Below are positions 33,841-44,522 of a stretch of 64,000 bases of DNA, piece by piece (the first letter of the stretch is position 1; each line of letters begins with the position of its first letter). The notes beneath the pieces were generated by a model. That model ran no database searches and had not been told where the DNA came from. It saw only the letters and a program-made list of their open reading frames with translations. The stretch is taken from assembly GCA_030765045.1 (NCBI GenBank), contig CM060964.1, forward strand, positions 279,981,388-280,045,387. The letters are read 5' to 3'. The DNA is from Tenodera sinensis (Eukaryota > Arthropoda > Insecta > Mantodea > Mantidae). The translations under genes were made by a program, and so were the position numbers.

Positions 33841-35172
33841 ACTTCATTGTGTTTTTAGTTTTTTTTTTTCTTCAGATTTTTAAATGGTCGAGTTTGTTAT
33901 TATCTAAGTTTAAAACTTTAATCGTATAAAATATAATATTAATAATAATTAATAAAATTTTCTAATAAATACCTCAGGAAATACTGCGATTTTTCTTTAA
34001 TTTGAGCCAAAGATCAAGTAATTTGCTTCATTACAATCGGAGGTATGATGGATCAAAGAGTGAGGAGTGCGCAATTTTTGGGAGATTTCAAAAATTATCT
34101 GCCAAAGTGTTTTTTTATAAAAGGAAGAAACACAGGTCAAATATATTTTGTTCCAAAAACCCCCAAAAAAATTTCAAGAGAATCTGAGAGATCAAGGTCA
34201 TTTTTTGCCATATTTTGTGCGATTTGAAGTGGAATGACTCATATTCTTACTTGTATTAACATGAAGTAGAGGAATAAGTGTTTGTAAAATAGTTTGCACA
34301 AGAATAGAGAAAGTCATGCAAGTGCAGCACATCAGATTGTTTTAATCAAACGATATAATTTTTGTATGTTTCTCATTTTGTTTTATAGAGCAGACATACG
34401 TGAAGCTTTTTCTCTCAGATTTTTATAGCTTACACATTGAACCAGAAAATTAAACTGATGTGCTAATAGGGTGTACTATTATGACTGGTATGGCTATCAC
34501 ATGCCTTGTGTCTTATTTGCATTATACCTACAAGGAAATGTATAATAAAACCATTTTTACAAATGTTTCTCAACAGATACAAGGACCGTCCCAGAAGTAC
34601 CCAACCTGACGTATAGGAGTCATTCCATGTCAAATCGCACAAAATTTGACCTTCATGTCTCCGATTTCATTAATATTAAGTTTACGTGTTCTGTGAATGA
34701 AAAAATGATACCCCTATTCTTTTGTTTGTAAATTATTTTGGTAAATATAAAGCATTAAAATTTTGGATATTTTGCGTGCACCGTTCTACATAAACATATA
34801 TATCTCTGGTATTATTTTTCAGATAAATATGATCTGTAGCTCATTTTGAACATTGAAATGCGTATTTCTACGTTAAACAAAAAACAATTGGCTTGATATT
34901 TCCTATTTTTACAAGGCCATTAACAATACTTACTCTTAACTAAAAATTTCCGGGAAAATTTTTAAAACTTAGCAGGATGATGCCATGTAATCCTAGAAAA
35001 GGTTCAGATTGGAATTCCAAATACACGCAGAGAAATTAAATAACTTACCAAGCCGTGCAGACTGGAGTAACCCTGTTTTCACGGCCAGAAGGTATACACA
35101 CCGCATGCAGTTGATTGCGTATCATGTGTTGCACCTCCGTCAAGGTCTAACTGTTAGCATAAACACTGAAAT

Positions 35173-36838
35173 GGGTCATTCCAAGTCAAATCGAACACTT
35201 CTGAAACTTGAGAATATTTTCTCCAACTATTTTAATCTTATCAATAGATGAGATTAAATAATCCATATGTTTTCTTTTTGGTGTAACACGTTTATTTTGC
35301 ACTTTATTAATATTATTTTTACGGTATATTCGCATACTGTATTATATAAAAATCATTATACTGAATATTATTTTAATTTTAGAATTTTCGTGGTTGCAGC
35401 AGTCTAAAGTAAAAAAAAAATTGCCGTTTTGCATGCCATTGTTTTAGGTTCACTCAAAATATAAAATAGGCCCCTTTTAGGGGGTAGTATTTTTAAAATA
35501 TATTTTAATTACTAAACGCTTACTTTTAAAAAGCTGATAAAAGAAAATTATAGTCAGAAGCATTGTGCATTGAACTACGCTGGTTTCAGAATGGGATTTG
35601 AATAAGAAGTGATTTAAATACTTTACTAATGACGTGTGCATGGCGAGTCACTTGATCGATTGTGGAAAGTGCTGTGAACACGTGGGCGAGGTGTCATTGC
35701 ACATCCGGTGTTTATTGTTTGCATAATATGCTTTTATCGCTAGTTGACCTTTAGTATGAGCTGTGGTGTTGATTGTGCTTGTGTATAATCTTGGCTGATT
35801 TGGTGCAATGGAGTTACGGCTACTGTTTTAACCTATTCAAATTAATCACAGAGTTCGTAATAAAAAGCTGAGATCAGTGACGTCAGCAATGCTTAAATTA
35901 CATAGAAGACTTAAACTTATCTCGCGATTTGAAAGTTTGTGATAATTTCCGCATGAAAGTTTCAAAACTTCCAAAGGAGCAAACCACTACCGAGTTATGT
36001 GTGCCTAGTGCTAGTAAAAGTTTGGTAGAAGAACATGATAGTGATAGCTCCTCATCCTCTAGTGACACAGTGAATATGGTCGAAACAGATGTAACAGGTA
36101 AATTGAACGACAGTTTAGCTGCAATACGAGAATCTCCAAAAAAGAAAACAAAACTGTCGCAATAACGCTACTCTACAGAGAATTTGCAGAAAATATCACA
36201 GGCAATGAAGCAGAAAATATTTCATACTATAGACTCTGGTTCCTATGAAACCTCAAATAATTGTGAAATAATACAAAAATTAAGATTCTTTCCATGAAAC
36301 GGATGAAAAAAATCTTAAAATACAAATACTGACGATTTTTGACAGCTGGTCATACAATAAAATAAAACATTTTGATGTTTCAACTCACATGATATTCATA
36401 TCCAAACAGGTGGCCAAAGAAAGGGAAATTTTAGCAACCCCGAACCCCAAGTCCGGAAAACGTTTAGACCTTACAAAAGGTTTCTGAATTTTATTCAGCG
36501 TGTAGTAATTAAAATATATTTTAAAACTACTACCTCCTAAAAGGGGCCTATTTTATATTTTGAGTGAACCTAAAACAATGGCATTGAAAACTGCAATTTT
36601 TTTTTACTTTAGACTGCTGCAACCACGAAAATTCTAAAATTCAAATAATATTCGGTATAATGATTTTTATATAATACAGTATGCGAATATACCGTAAAAA
36701 TATTAATAAAGTGCAAAATAAGCGTGACACCAAAAAGAAAACCTAGATTATTTAATCTCCTCTATTGAGAAGATTAAAACAGTTGGAGAAAATATTATCT
36801 CAAGTTTCAGAAGTGTTCGATTTGACTTGGAATGACCC
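35173..36838 (+). mobile_element. Inner terminal-inverted-repeat element within the palindrome
   Basis: Starts GGGTCATTCCAAGTCAAATC at 35173 and ends with its complement at 36838. Inverted similarity runs about 340 bp inward from each end. Its immediate flanks are inverted copies (CACTGAAAT and ATTTCAGTG), as expected if it inserted at the symmetry centre of an older palindrome or if one duplication event made both layers. The interior holds the N-terminal relic at 35929-36490. Confidence 0.7.
35929..36490 (+). pseudogene. N-terminal relic of a transposon protein
   Basis: The open frame 35929-36165 (78 residues) begins in the AT-rich centre and holds an acidic Ser run (HDSDSSSSSSDTVN) and a basic end (SPKKKTKLSQ). 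After the stop, out-of-frame pieces continue: KISQAMKQKIFHTIDS, then EIIQKL, KSWSYNKI-like and VAKEKGILATPNPKSGK-like text in shifting frames up to about 36490. From memory, this resembles the N-terminal region of an uncharacterised arthropod transposon protein (pattern LTxLPKSWS...EKGIL..PNPK.GK). The right inverted arm cuts it off. It may be what is left of the inner element's transposase. Confidence 0.5.
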
Positions 36839-37639
36839 ATTTCAGTGTTTATGCTAACAGTTTGACATTGACGGAAGTGCAACGCGTGACACGCAATCAA
36901 CTGCACGTGGTGTGTATACCTTCTGGTCGTGAAAGCCTCGTTACTCCAGTCTGCACAGCTTGGTAAGTTATTTAATTTCTCTGCATGTATTTAGAATTCC
37001 AATCTGAACCTTTTCTAAGATCACATGGCATCAAGCTACGTTTTAAAAATTTTCCTGGAAATTTTTAGTGAAGAGTAAGTATTGTTAATGATGTTTGTAA
37101 TGTTAATTGCAGGAAATATCAAACTAATTGTTTTTTGTTTAACGTATAAATAAAGTACGCATTTCAATGTTCAAAATGAGCTACAGATCATATTTATCTG
37201 AAAAATACCAGAGATGTATATGTTTATGTAGAACGGTGTGCGCAAAATATCCGAAAATTTAATGCTTTATATTTACCAAAATAATTAATTTACAAACAAA
37301 AGAATAGGGGTATCATTTTTTCATTCACAGAACATGTAAATTTAATATTAATGAAATCGGAGACATGGAGGTCAAATTTTGTGCGATTTGACATGGAATG
37401 ACTCCTAGATAGCAGTTATTTCAAACAAATGACTGGTAGAAAATACCAACCTTTTAAAGCTTAAGTTTAAAGTTTGACGATGCTACATTGTTTAGTATTT
37501 GTTTGGCAGCCATTAATAGTGAATGTTCTCAGCGAATTTATAAACATGGATAAAACTGGTCATTGTGATAAATAATTTGAAAGGTCTTAGTCCAACCAAT
37601 AATAAAGCTGAGCTAGATTCTACTCTGGGGAGTCTGCTC

Positions 37640-38517
37640 CTTCATTTCCAGCAGTAAAATATTGGATGGCATAGTTTAAGCAAGGCTGTAGGAGCTGCCA
37701 AGGTGAACATTGCACTGGTTGACAAATGATGTGACCATGCCAGAAATTGTAAGCATAATCCACAAAATGGTATTAAATGACCATCGATTGAAAGTGTGAG
37801 AGCTAGCAGGAATTTCACAAAGTGCTGTACATGGTATACTGACTGAAAATTTGGACATGAGAAAGCTGTATGCAAGAGGGGTGCTGTTTGCTCACAATGG
37901 AACAAAAGCAGTGCAATGAAGTTTTGTCAAGTGTTTGGTGATGTTTTGATGCAGTAAAGCAGAGTTTTTGCATTGATTAATAACCGTGGTTGAAACACAG
38001 GTCCATCACTTCACACTGAAACGAAGGAAGTTGAAACAGTGGATTGGAAGAATCAGTTCCAAAGAAGGCTAAGATGGTTCCATCTACAGGCAAGGTCATG
38101 GCGTCAGTTTGATGCACGTGGGATAATTTTCATTATCTCCAAAAAGGAAAAGCGATTAATGGCGAGTGTTATGCAAACTTGTTGCAATGATTGAGTGATG
38201 AAATCAAGCTGCATTTATCAAAAAAAGTTCTGTTTCATCAAGAAAATGCACCAGTTTACTTGTATGTTATCACCATGGCTAAAATCAATGAATTGCTTCC
38301 TGATGCACCTTATTCAACAGATTTATCCCCCTCTGATTATTTCATGTTTCAAAACCCGAAGAACGGTTTGGCAGTAAAAGATTTGCCAGCAGTGAAGAGG
38401 TGGAGTCCTGTTGATGGCTATTTTGCAGAGCTGGATGGTTCTCTCTATAAACAGGGTATGGAAGCTATTGAGCATTGCTGGAAAAAGTGTATTGAGCTGA
38501 AAGACTTATGTAGATAA
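37640..38517 (+). pseudogene. mariner transposase, decayed
   Basis: The last frame (38191-38517, 108 residues) contains VLFHQENAPVYL, where Glu replaces the second catalytic Asp of HDNARPH, then STDLSPSDYFMFQNPKNGLA with the third Asp and the C-terminal block YKQGMEAIEHCWKKCIELK. Upstream frames hold HTETKEVETVDWK, the block after the first catalytic Asp, and weak N-terminal helix-turn-helix text. Several frameshifts and stops make it inactive. It is a different subfamily from the mariner at 5222. Confidence 0.8.
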
Positions 38518-38584
38518 ATGTGTTCTTTCCCAAAATGTTTGTGCTTTCTTTGTTAGGTTGGGCACTTCCAGGATAGCCCTCATA

Positions 38585-39179
38585 TTACTGGAAAGAATAA
38601 GGTTTTCTGAGAGTAGTTGAATATAGAAAAATCTTGTAAGTGCAACACATCAATTTCTTCTGATTGGTTCTTCAATCACATTGTATTGGAAGTGAAACAT
38701 CAAGAAGAGGTTCTGAAATCCTACCCAAAAATGTGAAAACTGTTTTGAGATTCTTGACCATATGTGTCCTAATGTTGAGTTAGTAGGGACAGGAGAATAC
38801 AATGTATTTTTCTCCCTCCAAATAGAACTTCGCTAATGCAGCCAATGGTCTAGAGAGTACCATCCATGCAAACAGATCAGTGTAAACATGATGCCCAGTG
38901 GCACGAGGTGACTGCTGTATACAGTCGGCAGGTAACTGGCATCAGTCTGTCCAGCACCGTGCAAACATGAGCATAGCTCCATGTGACTCTTAATGCAGAT
39001 AGATTAAACAATGCTACTAGTTCAGAGCAAATTACAGGGAAAAGTCTTGCACAGCCATACACGAGAACTGATTAGTAGCAAGTATTGATTTATTATGAAG
39101 GAAATTGCAATGTACAGAAGCGTGTTGCAGAAGCCACCAGTGTATCATTTAGTTTGGTAGTTTGGTCCTTAGGATCAAA
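38585..39179. other. Intron sequence, mostly unrecognised
   Basis: 38580-38680 resembles the dispersed repeat's AAGTGCAACACATCA block. No gene was seen in the remainder. Confidence 0.4.
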
Positions 39180-40270
39180 GCTGACACATTAATTTCGGCA
39201 AATGTCTTAACACCTAAGGAAAGACACAAGATCGATGGACAATTTAGACAATTTTATTGAGTGCATTGTTCACTGTACAGTGAATGACTTATGTACCAGA
39301 AAAAGAAAGGCAGACACTTAAAAAGACCCAGTATAAATTAAAAGCATCAGTTGGTTTTAGCAGCAGTATTAATACACTTCAGAACATCCTACATAAAGCT
39401 GGATTCAGATGGAAAAGCACAAAAAACAATACATGCATTCTAAGAGAACTGTACCACATTTGAGAAAGGATTTCATACCTACAGAAATGGATCTTATCCA
39501 ATTGTGTATATGGATGAGACATCTGTTCTACACACACAGCGTCATATCGAGAGTGAAGATTCTATTGCTGGGTTCCTTACTCCTGTTTCAAAAGGTGGCT
39601 GACTGATAATTGTTCACGCTGGCAGTGAACAAGGCTTCATACAAAATGCATATGTCCATTTTAAATCCAGACAAAAAGCAGCAATTATCACAATGACAAG
39701 GATTATAAAAACTATAAAACATGGCTGATGGAAAAACTGATACACCTCCCACCCTAGTGTCCTTGTGATTAATAAGACCCTTTATCACAATACACAGCTC
39801 AATCCTCCTCCCACCTCAAATTCAACATGAGAACAAATATCTTGGCTCACAGAAAAAGTCCTTTCATCACTGACGTGCGAAAACCTCAGCAGTAAACCTT
39901 AAATCAAGAAGAATAAACCATCCATCACATGGTTAAAATTGTTTATTAGCTGAGCATGGGCATAGTGTATGATGTCTTACTATCCAGAATTAAATCTGAT
40001 AGTTGATAGGGGTGAATGTGAATAACTGGATTGTAAAGGAAAATGTGACATTTAAAATGGATGATACTATTCGATTGGCAGATAAGTTTGCATCTATTTC
40101 TTCAGAAGACTGGAAAAAAGTGTGTGAGCATGTAAATGAAGGTAGAGGATGAATACGGCTGAAGGTATCTTAGATAAACATATGGAAATGATGATCCATA
40201 TTGGAAATGACACATAATGGTGGTGGAAGCAGCACAGACACTGGTAACGATATTGAGGATGGTGAAATAA
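39180..40270 (+). pseudogene. Tc1-like (DDE_3-type) transposase relic, sense strand
   Basis: Pieces in order on the + strand: LQNILHKAGFRWKSTKNN (about 39375-39430), YMDETSVLHTQ with the first catalytic Asp (about 39508), GFLTPVSKGG and IIVHAGSEQGFIQNAYVHFK (about 39575-39665), LVINKTLYHNTQLNPPPTSN where Lys replaces the second Asp (about 39760-39820), ISWLTEK, a fragment IVKENVTFKMDDTIRLADKF and SSEDWKKVCEHV (about 40035-40140). This is the order of an arthropod Tc1-like transposase. The DLNPIE block with the third acidic residue is not seen. Stops and frameshifts are numerous. A relative on the opposite strand lies at 41385-41880. Confidence 0.72.
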
Positions 40271-41384
40271 GTTTATATATAAAGTGTAAACAGTAGGTAA
40301 GTGAAATATAAAGTGTACATTTTAAATATATGGTTGCATATGTTACAAGATATTACAGAGAGCAAATATTTTCCTGTAAACTTAGTATATATACAAACCT
40401 GTGCTAACCAATAAACAATTAAAACTTACACCTGAACATTTGGAGAAAACTGCCATTATATATTATCCAGGGAAGAATGTACCAACACGGCGAGTACCGA
40501 AAAGCATAAACTTAACACTTTCAATGCATGATAATGCTGGTTTTCAAATTTATAGAACATTTTTTTAAACTTTGACACCACAAATGCATGTGCATTTTAA
40601 ACAATCTTATTGCACACATAGCTGGTATCTACTTATGCATGTTTGTCATGCTATTTTGTGCATTTGCCTACTACTTTATTGTTTGAAGGCTCCACCGTCT
40701 CACCCCACTCCTTGTATTGCACATCAGACTGCTGTCTATTTGAATGGACAGTAATTGTTACCTGCAAGAGAATGAACAGTCAACTTGAAACTTTAGTCAG
40801 CTTTGCACCAAGAACTTGCAATATTACTAAGATAAGTGAAGTTTTTAGTTTCTAATTTGTTTTTACTTTAGAACTTCAAGAATTATCAGACAAGGGATCA
40901 GATTATTTAGATTTAACTTTTGTAAGTTAGATGGTCAAGCAGAGAATTTGTGCTTCACTGGTTTTTAATGCCTATCTGGAAATGTTTCCATAAGGAATCA
41001 AGCTGTTATCCTGCAGTTATCAAACAAATCGTGGATCTTGCTTTTGTCACAGATGTTTGCAATCATTTGAGTCAGCTTATCTTACTCATATAAGGGAAGT
41101 ATCACTCTATAATTGACAAGGTGAGTGCCATTAAAGCCTTTATGACCAAACAGTCCATCAGCTTGTGGCCACTGGCAGTAATGCAACAGGTCAGTACATC
41201 AGAAAAGAATTCTAGGTACACAGCAATATCTGAAGCTGGACTACTCCTTCTGCTAGATTAAAGCAAACAGGTAACTCAAAATAGTGAAACTTTAATATTC
41301 AGTTCATGCAATATGTTCAACTTATAAAAACGACACTCACCTTAAATAAGTAGTCAGCTCTTCTGAGCCAGACTCATTTAGCTG
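40271..41384. other. Intron sequence, mostly unrecognised
   Basis: A weak copy of the AAAACTGAAGC-type dispersed repeat may lie at about 40770-40862. No gene, RNA or terminal repeat is supported in the rest. Confidence 0.35.
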
Positions 41385-41880
41385 CAGGAGGAGGAAGAAT
41401 TGCTGTCATCTCCCAGTGAAATGGCAATATTTTCAATGTTTTCAACTTCACTATCTTTCTCCCAATCATTTTCTACCTTTTCCACATTTGCAAAAACCCT
41501 GTCCGATTGTTTTGGTAACAAGTGACATACCCTCTAGCGTTATTGTGCAATTTATGAAAGGATAAGTCAACTGTTGGATTTCTTTCTGTATTCGTTTCAC
41601 CTTGGCCCAACCTAATTGTATGGGATTTGGATCTTGCATGTATGGGGCAAATGATATTGTGGTCCAATAAAATAAGAAATGCTTCCATTTTAAAAACCTC
41701 TTCAAGATTTGTTTGTTTCAATCAGCCTGTAAAGATCTGTTTTATCCAATGAACCGTCACACTGAACCCCATTGTTCTGCAACCAAAATATCAGATTTCA
41801 CAGCACTTCTAGGTGGGGGTTTATCCATCTCCATACTGTGAAAAGGAGCATTTCTTATGCTACAACAGAAGAAGAGGGCA
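41385..41880 (-). pseudogene. Tc1-like (DDE_3-type) transposase relic, C-terminal half
   Basis: The - strand reads, with frame changes: CSIRNAPFHSMEMDKPPPRS (about 41790-41865, the block after the second catalytic Asp), LDKTDLYRLIETNKS (about 41710-41755), MQDPNPIQLGWAKVKRIQKE (about 41585-41645), where the usual DLNPIE acidic residue is Gln, and finally NVEKVENDWEKDSEVENIEN, ISLGDDSNSSSSCS and a stop (41389-41500). The acidic, serine-rich end is typical of this transposase family. It belongs to the same broad family as 39180-40270 and 48924-49439. Confidence 0.72.
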
Positions 41881-42031
41881 AGTTAGGTGCCAGCTTTTTT
41901 GGAGACTATTTTTCAGAGTTCACTTGGTTCATTTGCCCATGGTAGTTGCCTGCAGTTGTCCTGGCCTTTTAATGAGAAGAGAATTTTCCAGGAACCCATT
42001 TATACTACCTGCATGAGCTATTATCAGCCTC

Positions 42032-42215
42032 AATGAAAAAACTGAAGCTTTTAACAGTGAAATAACAGAACGTAAAATAAAAACAAATTTAGAGACTAAA
42101 AGCTTTGCTTATCTTAGTACATAAATTAACATATGTTTGCATATTAATTCAAGAACTTGCAGCAATTACTAAAATAAGTGAGGCTTTCAATCTCTTAAAA
42201 TTATTTTATTATCAG
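42032..42215 (+). repeat. Dispersed repeat containing AAAAACTGAAGCTTTTAACA
   Basis: Copy of the family described at 24395-24530, sharing ACTGAAGCTTTTAACAGTGA, AAAATAAAAACAAATTTAGA and a CTTATCTTAGTA block. Confidence 0.5.
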
Positions 42216-42458
42216 CCTGTTCCCTGCATTAGTGTTTGTATGAATGCCAAATTCCTCCTCACTTTGCCAACATTTGCCGAATGTGATGTTACTATCCACC
42301 CAGCTTTCATCAATACTCCCACTTTTTTGCAAATGCTTTAATAATCAAATATTCATGCCTCCAAGGTATGATGTGAGGATGTTATATAAGTACCTTTCTT
42401 TTGTTCTGACATTTCCTCCATTTAAAGCCAGCTCTGAAATTACTTTCCAAAGCCAACT

Positions 42459-42578
42459 ACAAGGGAATCTGAAATTCGAGACCACATACCCCAATAGCGG
42501 CTTACAATCTTAAGTAGTTAAGTCCCAGATTGTAAGTTACTATTGGGGTACTTGGTCTTGAATTTGAGATTCCCTTGT
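42459..42578. repeat. Hairpin-forming miniature repeat, 120 bp
   Basis: The left arm 42459-42510 (ACAAGGGAATCTGAAATTCG through TTACAATCT) pairs with the right arm 42527-42578 (AGATTGTAAG through TTCCCTTGT): about 44 of 52 positions, across a 16-base loop. It is probably a miniature inverted-repeat element. No coding potential. Confidence 0.85.
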
Positions 42579-42626
42579 GGTCTCTTGGGAAAATATGAAC
42601 CAGTTGAATAAATGTTATACCAACAT

Positions 42627-42715
42627 GTTGCCATGGTAGCTCAGTGGTTAAGAGCAACTGCACTAGAATAGATCTGTGGTTCGGCATTGAATCTTTCAGT
42701 TCTGATTCTACCTTT
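42627..42715 (+). repeat. tRNA-derived SINE head
   Basis: A box TAGCTCAGTGGTTA at 42637-42650 and a degraded B box GGTTCGGCATTGAATC at about 42678-42693, followed by TTCTGATTCTACC. It is the same family as the inverted pair at 43690-43920 (CCATGGTAGCTCAGTGG start, CATTCTACC-type end). Confidence 0.7.
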
Positions 42716-43217
42716 CTGACCTATAAGATTAGCACTGTTTCGTAAGTCTGGATCTGTTCAAAAATTCATGATCATTTAACATCTAAAAATGATCAGACCT
42801 ATATAAGAAACTTCTGGGTCCCTGAGGTCTGTTTTCTGTATAACTTCATAGTAATTCCTCATATACCTCCCGGATGTCCATATGTACAGCTGGGACTGCC
42901 ATCGTACAACATAGCATTAAATTGTAGTTAAAAGCTAGTTCCAGTAAAGTTAAAGTGAAGTTCAACTGAAGATTGTTTATGATATGAATTAAAACTTCAA
43001 ACTATAGTTTCAACCTGACTGGGGGTTTAAAGCTCCTTTATAATACCAGGCCTAAGTGTTCTTTGAAGTGTTTATTACGAGCTTCTTGAATATATACACT
43101 CTAATAACTGTCTCAACTTTCTGTATGTTGGAATTGTAAGGTAGCATATTTATTACAATTAATGCATAGATAGTAATATTTGGTGCATTAATGATAAATG
43201 CATTCAAATTGTTTCAG

Positions 43218-43369
43218 ATAAATTATTATGCACCTGGATTGCTCGATAAAATTGAGGAACATTCCAAAGAAGCCTGGAATATACTGAAACGGAATGGATT
43301 GCTTTTATTACAGTATGCCCTGGAGTATTTTTATCTAGGAATTGAGTGGGCCAAGAATAATATCTTTGT
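43218..43369 (+). CDS. Host gene exon (TMEM214-like), third of three seen
   Basis: Acceptor AAATTGTTTCAG ends at 43217 and donor GTAAGT begins at 43370. It continues at a codon boundary from AVEK (24140): INYYAPGLLDKIEEHSKEAW, NILKRNGLLLLQYALEYFYL, GIEWAKNNIF and two bases GT, so the next intron is phase 2. (A/W)xxN(I/V)F(V) near the end is like the conserved C-terminal motif of insect TMEM214 as I recall it. All three junction phases agree across 34 kb of element-filled intron, which supports one real, spliced gene. The next exon should start with one base completing a valine; I did not find it in the window. Confidence 0.65.
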
Positions 43370-43689
43370 GTAAGTAAGGAATGCTATAAATTTGTACTTC
43401 TGTTAGATACCTATGCGAACAAGGTGTAACTTGGCACTTATTCAAATAAAGAAAGACCATCTCTTTCTAAGCCATCCTTCTATGGGATACCTACTTACCC
43501 TCATACCACCACAGGTAATTAGGGAATACAACAGGGCTTTAAAAGGGACTGACCATTTCAAAGATTTTTCTCGACCTGTGCTACACAAGGATAATAGAAA
43601 AAGTGCCAAGTTAAAACTCGTCCACTATAATGTAGAGGAAATGCTACATCTGGAACATATCTATTGAGAAGTGGTAGAGTGAGATTGAA

Positions 43690-43776
43690 AAATTTGTCAA
43701 AGCTGGGATTTGAACCATGAATCTTCTAGTCTCGGTCCGGCTGCTCTGACCACTGAGCTACCATGGCTAATGTGTT
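43690..43776 (-). repeat. tRNA-derived SINE head, minus strand
   Basis: On the - strand: TAGCTCAGTGGTCA (A box, 43747-43760) and GTTCAAATCCC (B box, 43705-43715). It is head-to-head with the copy at 43812-43920, about 35 bp apart. Confidence 0.8.
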
Positions 43777-43811
43777 GACATGACATTAAATTCTCCGAAC
43801 TCATGTCAGCA

Positions 43812-43920
43812 CGTTGGCCATGGTAGCTCAGTGGTTACAGCAGCTGGACGGAGACTGGAAGATCTGTCGTTCAAATCCCAGCTATGGTATTCAGTCTCAT
43901 TCTACCCCTTTCCAACTTGT
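43812..43920 (+). repeat. tRNA-derived SINE head, plus strand
   Basis: A box TAGCTCAGTGGTTA at 43824-43837 and B box GTTCAAATCCC at 43869-43879, then a CAGTCTCATTCTACC body. With the - strand copy it forms an inverted repeat of roughly 90-bp arms. Confidence 0.8.
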
Positions 43921-44522
43921 CCTACCAATGGTTAGTATGGAAGAAAAATTGACTTCCATTGATTGATAACTATTGAGTTTTAATCCGAAATGCACATTGA
44001 GTTCTCCTGAATCAAAAAAGAAAAAAAAATACTGTGCACTTGTGTGCATCCATGTGAGTCGGGTGCATTTCAACAGTGAAAACTGAAGAATTTCAGAAAA
44101 CTTCGCACTCAACAGACCTTTGCATACTTGCATGTTAAGGTACTCAGTATTTAATTTCTCAAAAGTAGCTTAAAGGATTTTAGTAAAACTATGTTTAAGA
44201 TATTGGAATAACTAACATTTAGAGTTTCTGTAAATAGACTTTGCAATCCTCTTCTCTGTACATAGGTTTAACTTCAAAAAAATAAAAATTTACTATGAAA
44301 TAAATGTGAATGTTGCATCATGGGACATACCTTCTTTTTAAATATTTGCAGTTTGAACTGTTGGGTAGTTGCTTTGTGTCCATGCGGGTCAAATACAGTA
44401 GATGACTATCATTGTGATAGCACATTATGAAGCCTACAGTATTATTGCAACCAATTACATGTTAAATTGCTATGGTGCACAATAGAAAACTGAAGCTGTG
44501 GAGCAATATAAATCAACTAATA
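43921..44522. repeat. Probable diverged copy of the 742-1889 repeat; no gene
   Basis: 43940-44290 resembles the first repeat in layout (CTCCTGAATCAAAAAAGAAA, ACTATGTTTAAGATATT, then AAAAATTTACTATG). It is highly diverged. 44470-44522 starts another copy of the AAAACTGAAGC repeat. Confidence 0.4.

Larger units (their letters stand above)
32206..34240. mobile_element. Terminal-inverted-repeat element, GGGTCAATCC family
   Basis: The left end GGGTCAATCCACGTCAAATC and the inverted right end (GAGTCATTCCACTTCAAATC read inward from 34240) form roughly 24-bp inverted repeats followed by GCA(C/T). ATAT stands on both sides (32202-32205 and 34241-34244), so the duplication is ATAT or, with termini moved one base, TA. 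The termini are related to those of the palindromic element at 34616-37405 and its inner element. The interior is decayed: a possible transposase N-terminus at 32597-33051 on the - strand and a Penelope-type hairpin at about 33758-33840. A short imperfect hairpin (TTACCGTAA / TTACGGTA stem) lies at 33565-33632. Confidence 0.75.
34616..37405. mobile_element. Palindromic (foldback-type) element with roughly 900-bp inverted arms
   Basis: The left arm from 34616 (GGAGTCATTCCATGTCAAAT) to about 35520 is matched in inverted orientation by about 36500-37405, with high similarity throughout; for example CCCCTATTCTTTTGTTTGTAAATTA (split across two lines of sequence) appears in both. The centre is about 980 bp and carries a coding relic. 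TA stands outside both GGAGTC termini. Inside each arm, 557 and 567 bp from the ends, is a second terminus, GGGTCATTCCAAGTCAAATC, marking an inner element (35173-36838). A transcript of either strand could fold into a very long hairpin. Confidence 0.88.
34578..38584 (+). mobile_element. mariner relic interrupted by a palindromic element
   Basis: Left inverted repeat TACAAGGACCGTCCCAGAAG then TACCCAACCT (34578-34608). The right one, read inward from 38584, is TATGAGGGCTATCCTGGAAG then TGCCCAACCT. TA at the edges fits a mariner. The 2.79-kb palindromic element inserted only eight bases after the left repeat block. Removing it leaves an element of about 1.2 kb, the usual mariner length. The transposase remains are at 37640-38517. 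Confidence 0.8.

Noticed and set aside
42627..42715. Possible functional tRNA gene
   Set aside because: The A box is good but the B box is degraded, there is no closing acceptor stem, and the sequence runs into a shared SINE body also present at 43690-43920.
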